The position numbers and the translations under genes are program-made. From Romanomermis culicivorax (lineage: Eukaryota > Nematoda > Enoplea > Mermithida > Mermithidae): a stretch of 64,000 bases of DNA. Each line of letters begins with the position of its first letter. Position 1 is the first letter of the stretch. The notes under the pieces were generated by a model. It did no database searches and was not told the origin of the DNA. It was given only the letters and a program-made list of their open reading frames with translations. Below, in pieces: positions 45,318 through 56,108 of this stretch. The stretch covers positions 62,001 through 126,000 of the forward strand of contig CAWUHX010000294.1 of the NCBI GenBank assembly GCA_963922205.1. Reading direction: 5' to 3'.

Positions 45318-45765
45318 TTTATTGATTCCCTGGTTGATGGGTTGATTGCCTGATCGGTTTGTTTATTTCCTGATTGATGTGTTGATTCCATGGTTGGATT
45401 GGATGTTGATTTCCTGATTCAAGGGTTGGTTGGTTGATTGCCTGGTTGCTTTTTTCGCTAATTTCCTGATAAGTGGGCTGATTTCCTGATTCAATGGCTG
45501 GTTGGCTGATTCATTGGTTGATAACATAGTTAGTGGTTGGTTGATTCCCTGGTTAGTTGGTTGTTTATCTGATTCCGTGATTGGTTCATTGGTTTGCTGA
45601 TTTTCTGGTTGGTTGGTTCATCGATTTTTAGTTGGTTAGTTGGTTCGCTGGTATTTTGGTTGGTTGATAACCTAACTGTTAGTTGATTGATGGATTGTTC
45701 CATGATAAGTTAGGTGTTTGGTTTATTTCCCAGTTGGTTGATTTTCTATTTTTTAGTGGTTGGTG
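45318..45765. repeat. GGTTGGTTGATT minisatellite
   Basis: Degenerate units built from GGTTGATT, CCTGATT and TTGGTTGG with a loose period of 20-35 bp. It lies inside the Harbinger-like element. Confidence 0.7.
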
Positions 45766-45905
45766 GTCTGTCTCCAAGTCCTCTACCTCGCTTTTGATGT
45801 TAAAATTGGTTCACACACAAAAAATGAACTGGTGCTGAAAATTAAGTCATTTGGTACGAAACTCGCCTCATCTGGTACCAAGTTGCATCCAGTTGGACAT
45901 ATAGT

Positions 45906-46250
45906 TCAGATATGCTGTAAGCTATCATTCAACAAATCAATCAGCTCTCGTAAATTGTTTCTTTTGAACTGGTACCGTAAGAAGAATTCCCGATCACTAT
46001 AAATTTCAAGATGATTCGAACGATAAAATAAAGGACGATTTATAATATCAAATTCCTCTTCTTCTCCCACGTCATTAAAAAAACAAGAAAGTTTACTTCG
46101 TCTATTTTTCGTATAGGAAAAACTAGAAAATAAATTTTCTTGTGCTATTTTCCTTTTTATTCGTGCTAAGACCAAATTTAGAATCGATGAATAAAAAGCG
46201 AAACTTTTATGCATAGAATAAGCTATGCAGCCGTCTGTCATACCGCACAA
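45906..46250 (-). pseudogene. Harbinger transposase N-terminal fragment (probable)
   Basis: 114 codons starting 90 bp inside the right terminal repeat and reading inward. Contains a basic stretch, EEEEFDIINRPLFYR and SDREFFLRYQFKRNNLREL, resembling the N-terminal helical domain ahead of the DDE domain in PIF/Harbinger transposases. Ends at TGA after LLNDSLQHI. The rest could follow an intron or be lost. The family call rests partly on the element's ends. Confidence 0.45.
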
Positions 46251-46342
46251 ATTTATGCTACGATTTTATTCAGTGAATGTCTCTACTTTCTGGCCGCTAT
46301 TCACTGAATAGCACTATTCAGCTTTCTGTCATGCGGCCCTAA

Positions 46343-46950
46343 AAATAATTTAATTTTAATCAAATTTTAACTAATCTATTAAATTAGCCTTTTTCTTTTC
46401 TAGTTAAATAAGGTGGCTCAATAAATTGTTCGTTCTTGTTTTAATCGATTCAGTTCATTAATCATATGTAACACAATTAGCAGTTTTAATTTACTTTTTT
46501 TACGTTTTAAATATTTCTAACAATGAAAAACAAAATTACTATCTATTAGTATGATTTTAATTTACATTTAAATGTAGTGAAAATTCATTTTCCAGCATTT
46601 TAGAATGCAAAAACCAGAAAATTGAAACAATAAACACATGAAGAGTTTGGTTCTCATGTGCAAAGAATCTTTGAGGGAAAAATTGGTGTGCAGCTTGATT
46701 ATCAGAGTGTAATGATAGGTGATAGATGTATATACCACTTTGTTTAGTTTGAATAGATGATTTTATTCATAGTTTAGTTAGTACCAATTCAAAAAAAATT
46801 TCGATCATGAGTAGACTAAATTGTCTGTTTTAACTATCTATTTTTGGAGATTTTTGAAATGAAATAAAATGAAATGAAAAATATGTATTGCTGTTACACA
46901 AAACAAAATGAAAAGAGAAATGCAATATAAAATACATAATATAATGTCGT
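46343..46950. other. AT-rich stretch, nothing recognised
   Basis: About 600 bp of A/T-rich sequence between two transposons. No open frame, no repeats with matching partners seen. Confidence 0.5.
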
Positions 46951-47541
46951 CAGGGTTGCCCAAAACCAAACTTTAGAAATTTTAGCTTTTTGGTTATTGG
47001 GTTTTTTAGTGTTTCTTATGGTTTTTTAATGGTTTTTTTTGGTTTTCCTATGGTTTCTTGGTGTTTTTTTCTGGTTCAATTCTTCAAAATGTTCGGTACA
47101 TCAAAATAACTATGTAAAAAACTGCTGGAAGCTCCCTCTATCGTCTAAGATTAGTTAGGGAGCCTTAAATTGGCATCTAGAAGTATTAATCTTATCGGAA
47201 GTGTCGTTATTTTATGCTATAGGAGTCATTATTATGCTCTTGGATAGCTTGCTGGAGAATTTGTTTCACAATGCTCATCAATTAGACTTCAATCAAACTC
47301 TAAAACTTCAATTCTTATTCAATTTCAATGAATTAATTGCTCTAAAAATGTTAGAATGATTGGAACAGATCATTATAATTCACTATGGGCATTATAAAGC
47401 GAAAAAAACGACTTAGGGGAAAAATATTTCAACCCTTTTCAAGGCCGGCGGAAAAAAATAATGCCTGAAATTTTTCAGGGCTCCATTTTCCGATGAACAT
47501 ACTTTATCCCGTTTCAACCCCAAGTTTTCTTTCATTCCCAG

Positions 47542-47745
47542 CATACCTGTAAAACCTCCGACCAGCTTGTGGGGGGGGTAAATCCAAAATTTGAGGGCAA
47601 GGGGTCGAAAAAAGTTGAAATTTTTCCCAAAAAAGGCCAACAAATATACACTTTTTTGCAAATTTTTCTAATTTTTTCCAAACTGGGGTGGGTGGTTGGG
47701 TGATAATGGGTACATGGTTGGCCAACCCCCACTAGTACAGGTATG
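47542..47745 (-). mobile_element. G-run MITE, CATACCTGTAA family, copy 4
   Basis: 204 bp, inverted relative to copies 1-3: starts CATACCTGTAAAACCTCCGA and ends AGTACAGGTATG. Flanks ATTCCCAG and ATTCCAAG are a near-perfect 8-bp duplication. Confidence 0.78.
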
Positions 47746-47947
47746 ATTCCAAGATGAAACCCGAAGCACATAGGACTTTTGCTCAGCACCGCCATTGCAG
47801 ATTTGTTGGAATCAATACTCCAGACAATGTTCTAGTTCAGATTCGAATTTGGTAATGAATTTTAAAAGTTTGTTATATAGGATCTAGAAAATCGAAGTTA
47901 CTGTATTGATGGCTTTACGCTGTGACGCTAATGTGATGCCGCCAATG

Positions 47948-48230
47948 CAGTGTTTTTTTTTGTGCCAACAAATATGGTTTTTGGCCCAAAAAAATTTGGA
48001 GTGGCACAAAAATTTTTGAGCGTTTGTGCCCATTGGCACAAAATCTTTGGCTGTTCAAACATTAAATTTCCTTGATTTTTAGATGATTTAGAGGCCTTCG
48101 ACGCTTCGCGCCCACCACTGTTCTTTTCCAACTTCTTTCCACAAATGTGGAAAGGGGTCAAATTTTTTTTCTACATGTGGAAAAAATTTTTTCTCGTCTT
48201 AAAATCCTTGTTTTTTCGCTTAAAAGTGCT
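47948..48230. repeat. Modular repeats with TTGTGCC and TTCCACA words
   Basis: CAGTGTTTTTTTTTGTGCCA at 47948 with TTTGTGCCCATTGGCACAAA near 48026-48045. Then CTTCGCGCCCACCACTGTTC near 48101 and TTTCCACAAATGTGGAAA. The second part recurs inverted at 51185-51335. Confidence 0.55.
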
Positions 48231-48772
48231 CACAGACCCTTTATCGCACTGTTTCTGAGCTTTCTCAAGCCTTCCGGTGTTTTTAGATAAGTCAATTCAT
48301 TAAAATTGAAGAAAAAATTGAAATGTTCGACTTTAAAGCCTGATCTACAAGCATTGTCGAACAAATTTTCTAGCAAATTATCCAACAGCATAATTGACTT
48401 GAATTACACGAGAAATCGATGGTCAAGTCCTCTATGATGACAAGTGAAAGCCCAAAAAAGATGGTCTTCCGGCGCTGGAAGTTTTTTTTGGGTATATTTA
48501 CATTCTGGGATGCTGGAAAATTAATTTTCCAAACGTTTATTTCAAGAATTAGATTCCAATTTTGTGTTAAAAGTCATAATTTCTAGAATTAAAAACCGAA
48601 GATTTTCCAATTTTTTGGTTTTTTTTAAAAAACCAAAAACCAAAGCCTTGCCAACTGCCAACCATGAGAATTTTACTAAATTTTAAAATCTGTAATTTAT
48701 TTGTAAACTCTCATGTACTTGGTCGAAAGTATATGAGTAAGAAGAGTATAAATTTCCGAAAGATATTTCCAT

Positions 48773-48971
48773 CATACCTGTAAGACCTCCGACCAGTTGG
48801 GGGGGGGGTATAAAAAAGTCAAAATTTTTCCCAAAAAAGGCCAAAAAACATACACTTTTTTGAAAATTTTTTTAATTTTTTCCAAACTGGGGGGGGAATG
48901 ATTTTGGGTATAGGGTTGGCCGAGTTGGGGGGGGGGGTCCCCCCCAACCCCCCCCCCCAAGTACAGGTATG
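48773..48971 (-). mobile_element. G-run MITE, CATACCTGTAA family, copy 5
   Basis: Starts CATACCTGTAAGACCTCCGA and ends AAGTACAGGTATG. ATTTCCAT lies at 48765-48772 and 48972-48979, a perfect 8-bp duplication. Contains back-to-back runs of nine G, seven C and nine C. Confidence 0.85.
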
Positions 48972-48992
48972 ATTTCCATCAAGCTTTTGAAT

Positions 48993-50333
48993 CAGGGTTG
49001 GCAAAAACCAAACTTTTGAAATTTGGACTTTTTGGTTTTTTGGTTTTTAGTGGTTTTTTATGGTTTTTTTGGTTTTTCTATGGTTTTTTAGTGGTTTTTT
49101 CTGGTTTAATTCTTTAGAATGTTTGGTACATCAAAATAACTATGAAAAAAACTGATGGAAGCTCCCTGTATCATCTAAGACTAGTTAGGGAGCCTTAAAA
49201 TGGCAGCTAGAAGTATTAATCTTATCGGAAATGTCATCATTTTATGCTTTAGGAAATCCCTATTATAGCAATAGAAATACAGTAATAGTGGGCACATAAG
49301 AGAGGAACCATGAGTGAAGAACATAAGAAAAGTAAAAATGGAACAGAGCATGCGATATGTAAGGGGTAAATTCAAGAAAAAGAAGAAAAATTACAAATAA
49401 AGAGAAATATACAATACACAATGTACGTGATCAAAACTCAAAAGAAATCAACTACAGAATTGTATCAATGCATCACATATATACATATGCACAGAAAAGT
49501 TGAAATGACACAATTTTTAAGTATACCGTTTTCGATAAGATGGTTTTAAATTGATAGATTATTACATATGTTATTAATATTACAATTGCAGTTGAAGGTC
49601 ACACATAGACATTTCAGATGTTTCCATATTTTTGCTTTTCAAACCTGTCTGCGAGCTATAACTACAGCAAATGGGTCTTATTATTATCCTCGTTTGCATG
49701 ATAGATACATATTTTTGTAAGACTTTTTCTACTTAGCAGCGACATCAAGTCACATAAAAATGAGCCACTCAAAAGCTCTTCTCTTTGTCAACTTACAGTA
49801 TGCTTAACTGATCTGTATAAAATTTTATTATTGTTGTCTCATTTATATTTTGAAATTTCGAGCTAAGAAAATTGAAAAGGTTACTGTAACAATAGATTCA
49901 GGATATTAAACTCAACCAAATTTTATAACATTTTGATGATGATATGGATCAATGGATGTCACCCCGTATGGTCGAAGTACACTCCACGAAAGATTTAGCA
50001 TCTACTTTTTTGTAAGCAAATTATAGCAAAATTGACTCATGTACTAAATGTGTGCTTGCAAGATGGATGCAAAGGATATCGATTAATTTATATTACATCT
50101 TTTGAGTACAAAATGTAGCATAAAAATACGACTTTTTTCTACTTTGTAGTGAAGTCAATTCAACTAAATTAATTGTTTTGTTGATTTAGATAGACACCAA
50201 AACATGCCTAGAAGATCGACTAATGTGAAAAAACAGTTTCCCAATGATTTTGGAAAAAAAACCAAAAAACCAGAGATTTTCCAATTTTTTGGTTTTTTTA
50301 AAAAACCAAAAAACCAAAGCCTTGCCAACCCTG
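48993..50333. mobile_element. Nonautonomous hAT element, copy B, intact ends
   Basis: 1341 bp from CAGGGTTGGCAA to TTGCCAACCCTG with TTTTGAAT repeated exactly on both sides (48985-48992, 50334-50341). The subterminal region is built of GGTTTTTTGG words and their complement. No transposase frame. CAGGGTTGGCAA ends and 8-bp duplications are the hAT hallmark. Confidence 0.85.
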
Positions 50334-50523
50334 TTTTGAATTGATTTTACGTTAGCAAAGAAATAGTCGCATCAAAAAGCATAGAGACTTGACGTATTGA
50401 TCAAGGAAAAAATGCAAATCTTCATTAAATATTGTGATAAATATTGAAGATTTCTAATCAAAACATGGGATAATACGTTTGAGATGATGAAAACTATTGT
50501 AGATTGAGTGATAAATGAAGGTA

Positions 50524-50874
50524 GACATGATAAAAGCCGCGCCTGAGCTACTTAATAAATAATGATGATTATTAAAGTTATAACCGGCGCGAAGCGCCGA
50601 AAAATTTTGAGATTTGGACCTCCTAAAATGCACCAAAATGCATCTTTCCAATATGAAAACCCCGAATTTTTCTTCACATTTGTGGAGAGACCTCAAAAAT
50701 TTTTTCCACATTCCAGATTTTTTTCCCACATTATAGTGCAAATGTGGAAAAAACAGTGGCGCCCACTTGCACTATAATGTGGAAAAAAATTTTGAGGTCT
50801 TTCCACAAATGTGGAAGAAAAATTTGGTGTTTTCATATTGAAATTATCAAGCTCAGGCGCGGCTTTTAGCATGT
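50524..50874. mobile_element. Foldback element with TTCCACA words
   Basis: Arms of about 50 bp pair around 50758: TTTTTCTTCACATTTGTGGA to TTTTCCACATT on the left (50666-50713), and its complement on the right (50769-50826). AAAGCCGCGCCTGAGCT at 50531 pairs with its complement at 50852-50868. The left arm alone carries an extra block with CCGGCGCGAAGCGCCG. Confidence 0.65.
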
Positions 50875-51184
50875 TGACTTTTTTTCCTTCATAGATATTT
50901 TGAAAAAGATCAACACGTCAACTTTCTAAACTTTTTGAAGCGTTTGTTCCTTCTTCAACGTAAATTGAATTCAAAAGCTACATGGAAGTATTTTTGGAAA
51001 ATACGCTTCTGAATCATTGTTTTTCGGCCAAATTTATGAAAGGTTACGAACAATTTAATAGTCTTAAAATTTTTCGAATGATAAATTTCTAGAAATTACG
51101 ATTTATGAACACAAAACTTAAATCTAATTTTTGAGATATATGATCAGAATGATTATCAGAATGCTTTAAAAAGCTTAAAAACAC

Positions 51185-51335
51185 TTTAATAAAGTTTTTA
51201 TCAGCATTTTCAAGCGAAAAAACGAGGATTTTTAGATGAAAAAAATTTTTTCTACACGTGGAAAAAAAATTTGACCCCTTTCCACATTTGTCGAATAATG
51301 TTCTTGGAAAAAAACAGTGTTCGCGCCTAGTCAAC
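51185..51335 (-). repeat. Inverted copy of the 48096-48230 repeat
   Basis: Reading the complement gives GGCGCGAACACTGTTTTTTTCC, then CAAATGTGGAAAGGGGTCAA and AAAAATCCTCGTTTTTTCGC, in the same order as at 48100-48230. Confidence 0.6.
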
Positions 51336-51340
51336 GGATA

Positions 51341-51525
51341 CATACCTGTAAAGGGGGGGGGGCATGGGGGACCCCCCCCCCAACTTGGCCAACCATATAC
51401 CCAACCCCCCTCCCTAGTTTGGAAAAAATACCTGTAACAGGTCCGACCGGTTGTGTGGAGGCTAAACCGAAAATTTTGGGGTGGGGTCCTGAAATTTCCA
51501 AATTTTGGAGAGGGGGTCAAAAAGT
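51341..51525. mobile_element. Rearranged G-run MITE, CATACCTGTAA family
   Basis: A left half starts CATACCTGTAAAGGGGGG at 51341; near 51427 a second terminus TACCTGTAACAGGTCCGACC starts in the same direction. This looks like one copy inserted in, or fused to, another. Confidence 0.55.
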
Positions 51526-51530
51526 AAGGA

Positions 51531-52225
51531 TGGACCGGTTTCACTTTTTTGGGTTTTCCGGTTTCGATTTCGGTTTTGCATTTTTTGAATTTACGATTTC
51601 GGTTTTCAGATTTTTAAAACCGCGGTTTTGGTTTCAGTTTTCAAGCTTCAGGAACGAGTATATTTCAGCTGAAACTCTCAAATTTGCTCAAACTGGGCTT
51701 TTTCAAGTAGTTTGAAACTTGAGAAAGCCAACCAGCACATTTTCAAAGCGCGGGATGGTCCCTACAGAAAAATCCTACCTATACATCAAGAATAGAACCT
51801 GGTCCACCAGCCTATGGAGTTAATGCGTGTATCACTACACAATTTCCCCAGAAAGTATATCAACACTATATTCCTTTAAGACTCTTGATACTATTTAAAC
51901 TAACAACTTAATTTGGGAGAGCCTCAACAGCGCTGCGCTTTTTGGGCGCAGTTGCTGTACCCTAAGCCTAAGGAAAATTTTAAAGGAAAAATAAATGTCT
52001 ACTCACTGATCACAGAAATCGATGAAAATCGAAATTATTAAAATACCAAGCTCAAATTAGATTTCCGAATCCGTTGACTTTTGACGATAACAGGTAATAT
52101 TTCCCACATGGTCTGAAAATTTGCATAATATAAATAAAAGTCTGAAAATAGTTATGTGTGAATCTTATGGCAAAATACTCTGCAGAATTTGAACCGGTCT
52201 TTCAAATTTCGGTTTCACTCAAAGG
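51531..52225. repeat. Element with GGACCGGTTTCA-type inverted ends
   Basis: GGACCGGTTTCACTTTTTTG at 51531 is mirrored by GAACCGGTCTTTCAAATTTC near 52191, followed by CGGTTTCACTC. Subterminal CGGTTTCG words follow the left end. No coding content. Confidence 0.35.
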
Positions 52226-52471
52226 TTTGTTTAATAGTTAAGTAGTACAGGCTTAGGAAAGTCAATTTTTATGATATATTTGTTCTACTGGGAATAATTT
52301 TTTTGTTCAGCAAGTTTTTTGCAACTGTATAACATTCAACGAACACATCCATAATTGATATTGTTACACCTATCCTTCTGCAATGTTTCTTTGGGTGGTT
52401 ACAATAGATATCTTTCTCTTATCTTGTACCAGGCAAATTATTTGCAGCTACCTAGACTAATCATTTCCAGA

Positions 52472-53071
52472 ATGAAAAGTTTGATTTACAAATATTTTGA
52501 TTTTGGAAAAGACAACGAAACAGCTACTTGTAAATTTTGCCAAAAGAAGATCATCAGAAAATTTGGCAGTACCAGTGCATTATGAGCCTTTCTGATAAAA
52601 ATTCATTCGGTGGAATACATAAATGAAATTAATCCAAAAAGAAGAGATCGTGAATAATCATAAATGAAATTGAGACAAAAAGATGAGATCTCCTGGCCAC
52701 AGCTTTAGATTCAAGATAGAAAGAAAAAATATTAAAAAATGCATCTACAAAAATTATTGTCAAAGTTGAACCGAAAAAATGTTAAAAGCTGTTGCTACCA
52801 AGAATTTAATAGACCAATTGACAACTCCACCAAGAAAGAAGTGAATCATCACACCATGTTCCTTAAAAACTGGACTCTGTTTATACAAAGAAATAGTGAT
52901 GATGAAGAAGAAGCCTGCGAAGAAATGAATAATAAAGTGAAGCCCTTCGAAGAGACATATTATTTTCCAAGAATTAGATTGTTTTTACAGGAAGTTGAAA
53001 CAAATCTAAACAAAAAACAGGGGCCGGTTTCATCAAAGAGACTTAAGCTCCAGCTGAGCTGCAGCTTCTGA
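52472..53071 (+). pseudogene. hAT transposase remnant with BED zinc finger
   Basis: Frame from ATG 52472 encodes LIYKYFDFGKDNETATCKFC and GSTSAL, the BED-finger pattern (aromatic-K-Y-F, CxxC, G-S-T-S-L) found at the N-terminus of hAT transposases. TGA at 52583-52585 interrupts it just before KIHSVEY, which fits the finger's His. Further same-frame sequence at 52739-53071 has an acidic NSDDEEEACEE stretch but no recognisable C-terminal dimerisation domain. A nonfunctional relic. Confidence 0.6.
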
Positions 53072-53590
53072 GGCTTACGCTTCGTTTAAGAAGCTTCTAA
53101 CTAAATTTGTGAATCTTTTCAAAGTTAAAACGTACATGTCCAATCTAGTTTATCCCTGAAGTTTGAAACCCACAATTTTCTGACATTATTGTTGGACAGT
53201 ATTCTATGTGTGTGATATGGCTTGGCTTTTGGGAATGAAACTTGTAGCTCCTTTACTGTAACAAAACCTATGTTGAAAAAATTTACGTTGGGCATGTATG
53301 TTCATTTAAGCAGTTTGGTGCAGCAATCGTCTGAATGTGATGATGAAGATGAAATTCTGCAGCTAGCAGCTGAATAAAGTTGTTGACTTTTAGGAAACTT
53401 GTGTTTGATTTATTTGTTTTGCCTATGGATTAAATTCATTCTATGTTCTCAAAAATTGGGATTTTTCAGGGATTTTGAAAAATTTTTGAGGTTTTCTAGG
53501 GTTCTTTTGGAACGATTGAGGTTTTTTGGCGAAAAAATTGGGGTTTTTGAAGGCGACTACTTGGCAACACTGCTTCCGGGGGAGACAGTG
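53072..53590. other. hAT-associated flank, no gene seen
   Basis: Around 53440-53570 there are GGGTTTTT and GGGATTTTT words ending in ACTTGGCAACACTG, the complement of a hAT-like CAGTGTTGCCAAG terminus. This may be the right end of the element that carried the transposase relic at 52472. Confidence 0.4.
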
Positions 53591-53680
53591 CAGGGTTTTT
53601 TGCACAGGCCAAGTTGCAATGTGAAACTTGGGGTAAAATTTTAGTTGCACAGACGAAAAAACTACAAAAAGCCAAATCGT
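53591..53680 (+). repeat. CAGGGTTTTTTGCACA terminus with TTGCA words
   Basis: CAGGGTTTTTTGCACAGGCC followed by AAGTTGCAATGTGAAACTTG and TTAGTTGCACAGACG. The same module occurs inverted at the right edge of the window (63888-63988). Confidence 0.5.
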
Positions 53681-53976
53681 GTCGGTTTTAGGCTTTTAAA
53701 ACCCAATTTTTAAAGTCTTGAAGAGAAAATAAAAAGGTTGGTATGAGTAACTTGTTCCGCCGAAAATTTTTCTGGGATTTTAATATTCTACATTGCTGGA
53801 AAGTTAATCTTTGTAACTTTTATTTCTAAGACAGAAGGTTTAATTTTCCAGCGAAAACACGGGATCAAACATTTATCCATAATATGTTGATAATTAAAAG
53901 CTATAAGCATTAGCTAGACTGACATTTTCTAACCGCGCACTGGAATAATATAGAAAAATTATAAAATAATTAAAAT

Positions 53977-54260
53977 CCGGCGCGAACCGCCGGAAATTTT
54001 TCGCTATTTTCCATTTTATATAGCATAAAAATGCATCTCCGGACAGTAAACCCTACATATAACCTAATCAAAAGAGCAGTCATGCTTCAAGTTGCACTGT
54101 GCAACTTGACAGGAAAAATTTGGTTGCAGTGTGCAGAAAAATCTGGACAGCATTGTTTTTTCTGTGCACGGATCTTTGTGCCCATTGGCACAAAGGGTCA
54201 ACGAAATTTGTGCCAATGGCACAAAAGAATTCTTCACCCTAATAACATGCTGAAAACCTT
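53977..54260 (+). repeat. Modular repeat: GC palindrome, TTGCACA then TTGTGCC words
   Basis: CCGGCGCGAACCGCCGG at 53976, then AAGTTGCACTGTGCAACTTG near 54090, then CATTGTTTTTTCTGTGCACG at 54151 with TTTGTGCCCATTGGCACAAA at 54176. Two word types sit side by side in one module. Confidence 0.5.
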
Positions 54261-54796
54261 TGAAAAGTTTTATGCCAGATAAAAACATAGGTAACTAAAG
54301 ATACTTTTACTGCTCTAATTTCCATAAGAATCGTGCCTACTCTATTTTATCTAACCACGTCAGTGAGATTATAAGAAAAAACTGATCGAGAAAACGGTTA
54401 TGATTCATAATGAAATCAAATGCTGCGAGAAGTCAGATATTTTCATAGAATTTGTCAGGAAGTTTATATTTTTCTTCAATTTTGGGCCACGGCCTACGAA
54501 TTTCTTCCTAACAACGACATAAAGATTAAATTGTGGATGTCTATGAGGCGCGTTGCATAAATTTTTGATCGAAAAATTGTGCCAATAATGTCAATTTTTC
54601 TGTTCGAATCGAACACCAAGAATGAAAAGTTCGGTCCCGAATTTGACTAAATGAAAAGGAAAAGTTAACAATTTCGATTCTCTCACCAGTCATTGAAAAT
54701 CTGAAAGTCTGTTGCGATAATTTAAGTATACTATTTTAATTGAATTCGCTCGCGTTCGATACAAATAAACGTAGCTAAGATCATACCTACAGACTC

Positions 54797-55085
54797 GGCG
54801 CGTAGCGCCCAGAAAATTTTGCATTTTCAGCCCCTAAAATTACTAAAATCAAGGAAATTCAGCCTCAGATAAGTCAAAAAATTTGCGCCAATTGGTGAGT
54901 CAAAAAACTTGCGAAAAAATTCAAAAAATTTTTGTGCCATTCCAAATTTTTTTGTGCCAAAAACCATGTTTTGGAACAAGGAAAACACAGGGAGACACTG
55001 TTTTTTGTGCGCGGACATTTGTGCCAATTGGCACAAGGCGCTAAAAAATCTATGTCAATGGCACCAAAAAATTTTTCTCATCGGA
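54797..55085 (+). repeat. Modular repeat: GC palindrome plus TTGTGCC words
   Basis: CGGCGCGTAGCGCC, then CAGAAAATTTTGCATTTTCA, then several TTTGTGCCA words, then a CACTGTTTTTTGTGCGCGGA terminus at 54996 and the palindrome TTGTGCCAATTGGCACAA. Confidence 0.5.
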
Positions 55086-55159
55086 AATTACTGGAAACAA
55101 CGAGAAGATATTTGAAGGCAAAGGTTTTATAAAAATAATAATTGAATTGAAGCTATTCT

Positions 55160-56108
55160 CACTGTTTTTTTAGCGGCACACCCATTAGTAGTGCCGCTGA
55201 TGGCAGTTTGACTCCATTAGCGCAACATTTTTTTAGCGCACAAGTAGTTTATTTCTTTTTACAATAGTGATCAAGTTATTAGTGATTGTATGAAGCATTA
55301 TTGAGAAATGTGTTATTGTAAACTTATTTTTTGACAGCGTTCTTTAAAACGTACTACCTATATTCACAGGGCGTAACCGAGCGAAAAAAATTTTCGGGAG
55401 CCCAGCGCGGGGAACATTTTCAGTTTTTTACATTCTAAAAGGCTGGAAAAAGAATCTTCATAACAATGAAAATAAATCGCAATGAAACTAATGCAATAAT
55501 GTGATACCTTTCGTACCCATTTTTTCGGATTTTTGTGTCCCAAAATTTTCGGAGTTTTGTGTTCCAAAATGCTGGAAAATGTACATATGTTCCCAACAAT
55601 TATTCCTGAATAGAAGCTCTAAATTTACAGTCTTGTAATGATGTTTTTATCGTCTTTCAATCGCAAATTGGGAAGGTTCACGTTTCAAATCGTTGAAAAC
55701 TCCAAACGAAGCGAGAGAATAAAATTCTGAGAAGTGATGAAAAATCTCAATTATCAGCAAATTATTGACTGTTGACTAAATTAGTAAAAAATAAACGAAG
55801 TAATTCAATTGATAGAAACTGATGAATGTTAAGTAGTAAGTGGAAGTAGATAGTACATATGCTAATGGCCATGTCGGATAGAAAACAATGACTGTTATAC
55901 TCATGGACCGGCGCGAACCGCCGGAAAATTTTGAAATTTTTCTCCGTGAGACACACGAAATCGACATATGACAAAGTCTCAACGGCCTTGTATATTCATC
56001 ATAGTAGATTCTGAAATAAAAATTCGGTCATTAGCGCACCGCGCTGATGACCAAAATTTTTCATTAGCGCAGACCATGTTTTATTAGCGCCGCGCTAAAA
56101 AAAACGGT
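55160..56108. mobile_element. hAT-type element with TTAGCGC words
   Basis: 949 bp. Left end CACTGTTTTTTTAGCGGCAC, right end (complement) CACCGTTTTTTTTAGCGCGG. Flanks GCTATTCT and GCTATACA agree at six of eight positions. CATTAGCGC words sit just inside both ends. A CCGGCGCGAACCGCCGG palindrome lies at 55909 near the right end. No transposase. Confidence 0.65.

Larger units (their letters stand above)
33946..46342 (-). mobile_element. PIF/Harbinger-like DNA transposon, split by LTR element
   Basis: Terminal inverted repeats begin GGGCCG(G/C)ATGACAGAA(G/A)GCT at 33949 and, inverted, end at 46339, 23 of 25 bases alike, followed by shared CACTATTCAGTGAATA blocks. TAA flanks both ends (33946-33948, 46340-46342). 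GGGCC ends and a 3-bp TAA target are the PIF/Harbinger pattern. Removing the LTR element leaves about 2.9 kb carrying one recognisable minus-strand open frame near the right end. A DDE domain was not recognised, so it is probably defective. Confidence 0.75.
46951..48663. mobile_element. hAT-type element, copy A (decayed)
   Basis: Starts CAGGGTTGCCCAAAACCAAA and ends AACCAAAGCCTTGCCAACTG. Its first 270 bp match the start of copy B at 48993. No intact 8-bp duplication remains. The interior is broken by a G-run MITE (47542-47745) and a TTGTGCC/TTCCACA repeat (47948-48230). Confidence 0.6.
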
